From Cudoniella acicularis (lineage: Eukaryota; Ascomycota; Leotiomycetes; Helotiales; Helotiaceae), in assembly GCA_013054445.1 (NCBI GenBank), contig JAAMPI010001094.1, positions 1 to 19,969 on the forward strand: a stretch of 19,969 nt of DNA. Reading direction: 5' to 3'. The translations under genes were made by a program, and so were the position numbers. Each line of letters starts with the position of its first letter. Within the stretch, counting starts at the first letter, position 1. The notes under the pieces are model-generated. The model was not told the DNA's origin and did not search any database. It was given only the letters and a program-made list of their open reading frames with translations. Below are positions 18,786 through 19,969 of the stretch, piece by piece.

Positions 18786-19744
18786 ATGACATCAAAATAC
18801 CAACCCGTTCATGGGGATGATGAGAAATTTCAAGACGTCTTCCCTCCAAATCGAACCTCGACTTCTCTTTCCGATACCACGTTACTTGAAGATGTAGAGC
18901 TGGAATCAAGTAGACCGCGGACAAAAGCGTGGGGCCCGAAATGGATGTGGTTATTGCACGTTGCGCTACTCTCGCTGTCTTCGGTGATGTTTGTCTCGTC
19001 ATGGTATGCCGGAGTCTCGACGTTACAACACGTGCAGCATTTCTCTGCCTACTGTAAGTCCCCAACATCCACTTCACCAACATCTGAACTGACATTCAAA
19101 ACAGCACCAGCAGCCAAAGCCGTCGAGTACCAAACCGTCAAATTCAACGCCACCATGGGTGAGGGTTCGCCATATGTCGGCTTCGGCCCTGACGTCGATG
19201 CAGCATGGCATGCCATCTCATACGATATCGGCGACCAGATGATTACCCCGGAAGAATTAAAGAGAATCGACATGCCTGAATCCAGTCTGAAAGTAAAGCA
19301 CCCAAAGACTGGTGTTGAGGGGTATCGTGTTGGTCTTGAGGTGTTCCATCAATTGCATTGCATCAATTTGCTCAGGCAGGTCACGTATAAAGATTATTAC
19401 GTGAAGCTTGGGAATGGCAATTTCGCGGGTGGCGATGAGGAGTTGAAGATGCATACTGGTACGTTTCCCTCCCTCCTCTTTCCGGTTGTTGAATTTTTAC
19501 TAACGCGCAAATAGATCACTGCCTCGAAATCCTGAGAATGAACATCGAATGCAACGCCGATGTAGGAGTCTTCACTTTCTATCTGCTTGAAGGCGATCCA
19601 CTTCCTTGGCCAGAACTTAACTCGTGGCATACGTGTCGGAATTTTGATGCTGTGAGGGACTGGGCGCTGGAGAACTCGGTGGGGAATATGGAGAGGCCGG
19701 ATGTGCATCCCGATCGGTGTAGGTTTTGGTGTACATTTTTGTAG
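18786..19744 (+). CDS. UstYa-family (DUF3328) oxidase-like protein
   Basis: Three exons (18786-19053, 19105-19458, 19515-19744) join to 283 residues. The start is the ATG at 18786 (MTSKYQPVHG). An acidic cytosolic N-terminus of about 50 residues precedes one membrane anchor (about 53-75, WMWLLHVALLSLSSVMFVSS), giving a lumenal catalytic part. Both family motifs HxxHC are intact: HQLHC at 171-175 and HTDHC at 206-210. GFGPDVDAAWHAIS and the terminal WHTCRNFDAVRDWALEN are also characteristic. UstYa proteins carry out oxidative cyclisation in fungal ribosomal peptides (ustiloxin, asperipin, phomopsin), and related members modify cyclochlorotine. The repeat precursor on the opposite strand 1.2 kb away is the natural substrate candidate. 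Intron 1 is 51 nt with no stop in frame, so its retention would only add 17 residues after the anchor. Intron 2 has a CTAAC branch point. Confidence 0.93.
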
Positions 19745-19969
19745 CGATTTAATTTGGATTTGGATAAAAAAATATTTTGGTCCACTACTTTCATCTACCT
19801 GGAAGGTGAAGTGTGCTGGTGGAATAAAGGCTGCTTGCTTTCTATTTTTGCCAAATCACTCCCGCTCAGGACGCTCATGTTGTACAATTATCTTCTCATC
19901 TACCCATTTCACTCACACCTCTCTCCCCCCCCTCCACCGTTCAATTCCCGACTCCCAGGGTCCCAACAT
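19745..19969. other. 3' flank of the UstYa gene, possible promoter of a next gene
   Basis: The first part is the A/T-rich 3' flank of the UstYa gene. From about 19895 the plus strand becomes strongly C/T-rich with a run of eight or more C, like the leader of a fungal gene reading to the right. No start codon of such a gene is inside the window. Confidence 0.3.

Noticed and set aside
1..19969. CRISPR array, bacterial operon features, rRNA or tRNA genes
   Set aside because: The window is clearly fungal nuclear DNA with spliceosomal introns. I saw no tRNA-like or rRNA sequence by eye, although a covariance-model scan could not be run.

Overview
The window is nuclear DNA of a filamentous ascomycete (Pezizomycotina). 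The evidence is short spliceosomal introns of 45-114 nt, several with CTAAC-type branch points, together with typical families: a Dal5/Tna1-like MFS carrier, a fungal-rhodopsin (PTH11-like) membrane protein, an F-box protein and a UstYa/DUF3328 protein. Leotiomycetes is my best guess, but I cannot prove it from the sequence. An AT-only-like tract at the left edge looks like RIP-degraded DNA.

Left to right: an AT-rich edge (1-165); a single-exon secreted or single-pass membrane protein of unknown function (929-2038, +); a 7-exon MFS transporter (2300-4183, -) with an apparent 1-nt frameshift; divergent from it an AhpD-like protein (4570-5605, +, 4 exons); convergent with that a mitochondrial succinyl-CoA:3-oxoacid CoA-transferase (5677-7800, -, 9 exons); an intronless cytosolic GH31 glycosidase (8205-10616, -) with a palindromic pair of CreA-type sites in its promoter; a fungal-rhodopsin/PTH11-like protein (11194-12613, -, 5 exons) with an apparent frameshift; a gene-poor stretch (12614-14738); and an F-box protein (14898-16316, +). 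The genes up to about 12.6 kb look like a mix of primary-metabolism and transport genes with no evident joint pathway.

The most interesting part is the right end. At 16574-17580 (-) lies a secreted repeat precursor of 319 residues: a signal peptide, a Lys-Lys site, then 11 copies of an invariant 14-residue block, HHTEAQIAAKKAKA, separated by short variable linkers. About 1.2 kb away and divergently transcribed is a UstYa-family oxidase-like protein (18786-19744, +) with one membrane anchor and both HxxHC motifs. A Kex2-type repeat precursor paired with a UstYa protein is the hallmark of fungal ribosomally made peptides of the dikaritin type (ustiloxin, phomopsin, asperipin). The repeated unit here has no Tyr, Phe or Trp, and every copy is preceded by Arg or by Arg plus one X-Pro/X-Ala dipeptide. 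That suggests an unusual product and a pheromone-like trimming route. The cluster may continue past the right edge.

Exon boundaries were worked out by hand from splice motifs, frame continuity and remembered family patterns. No alignment or RNA data were available.
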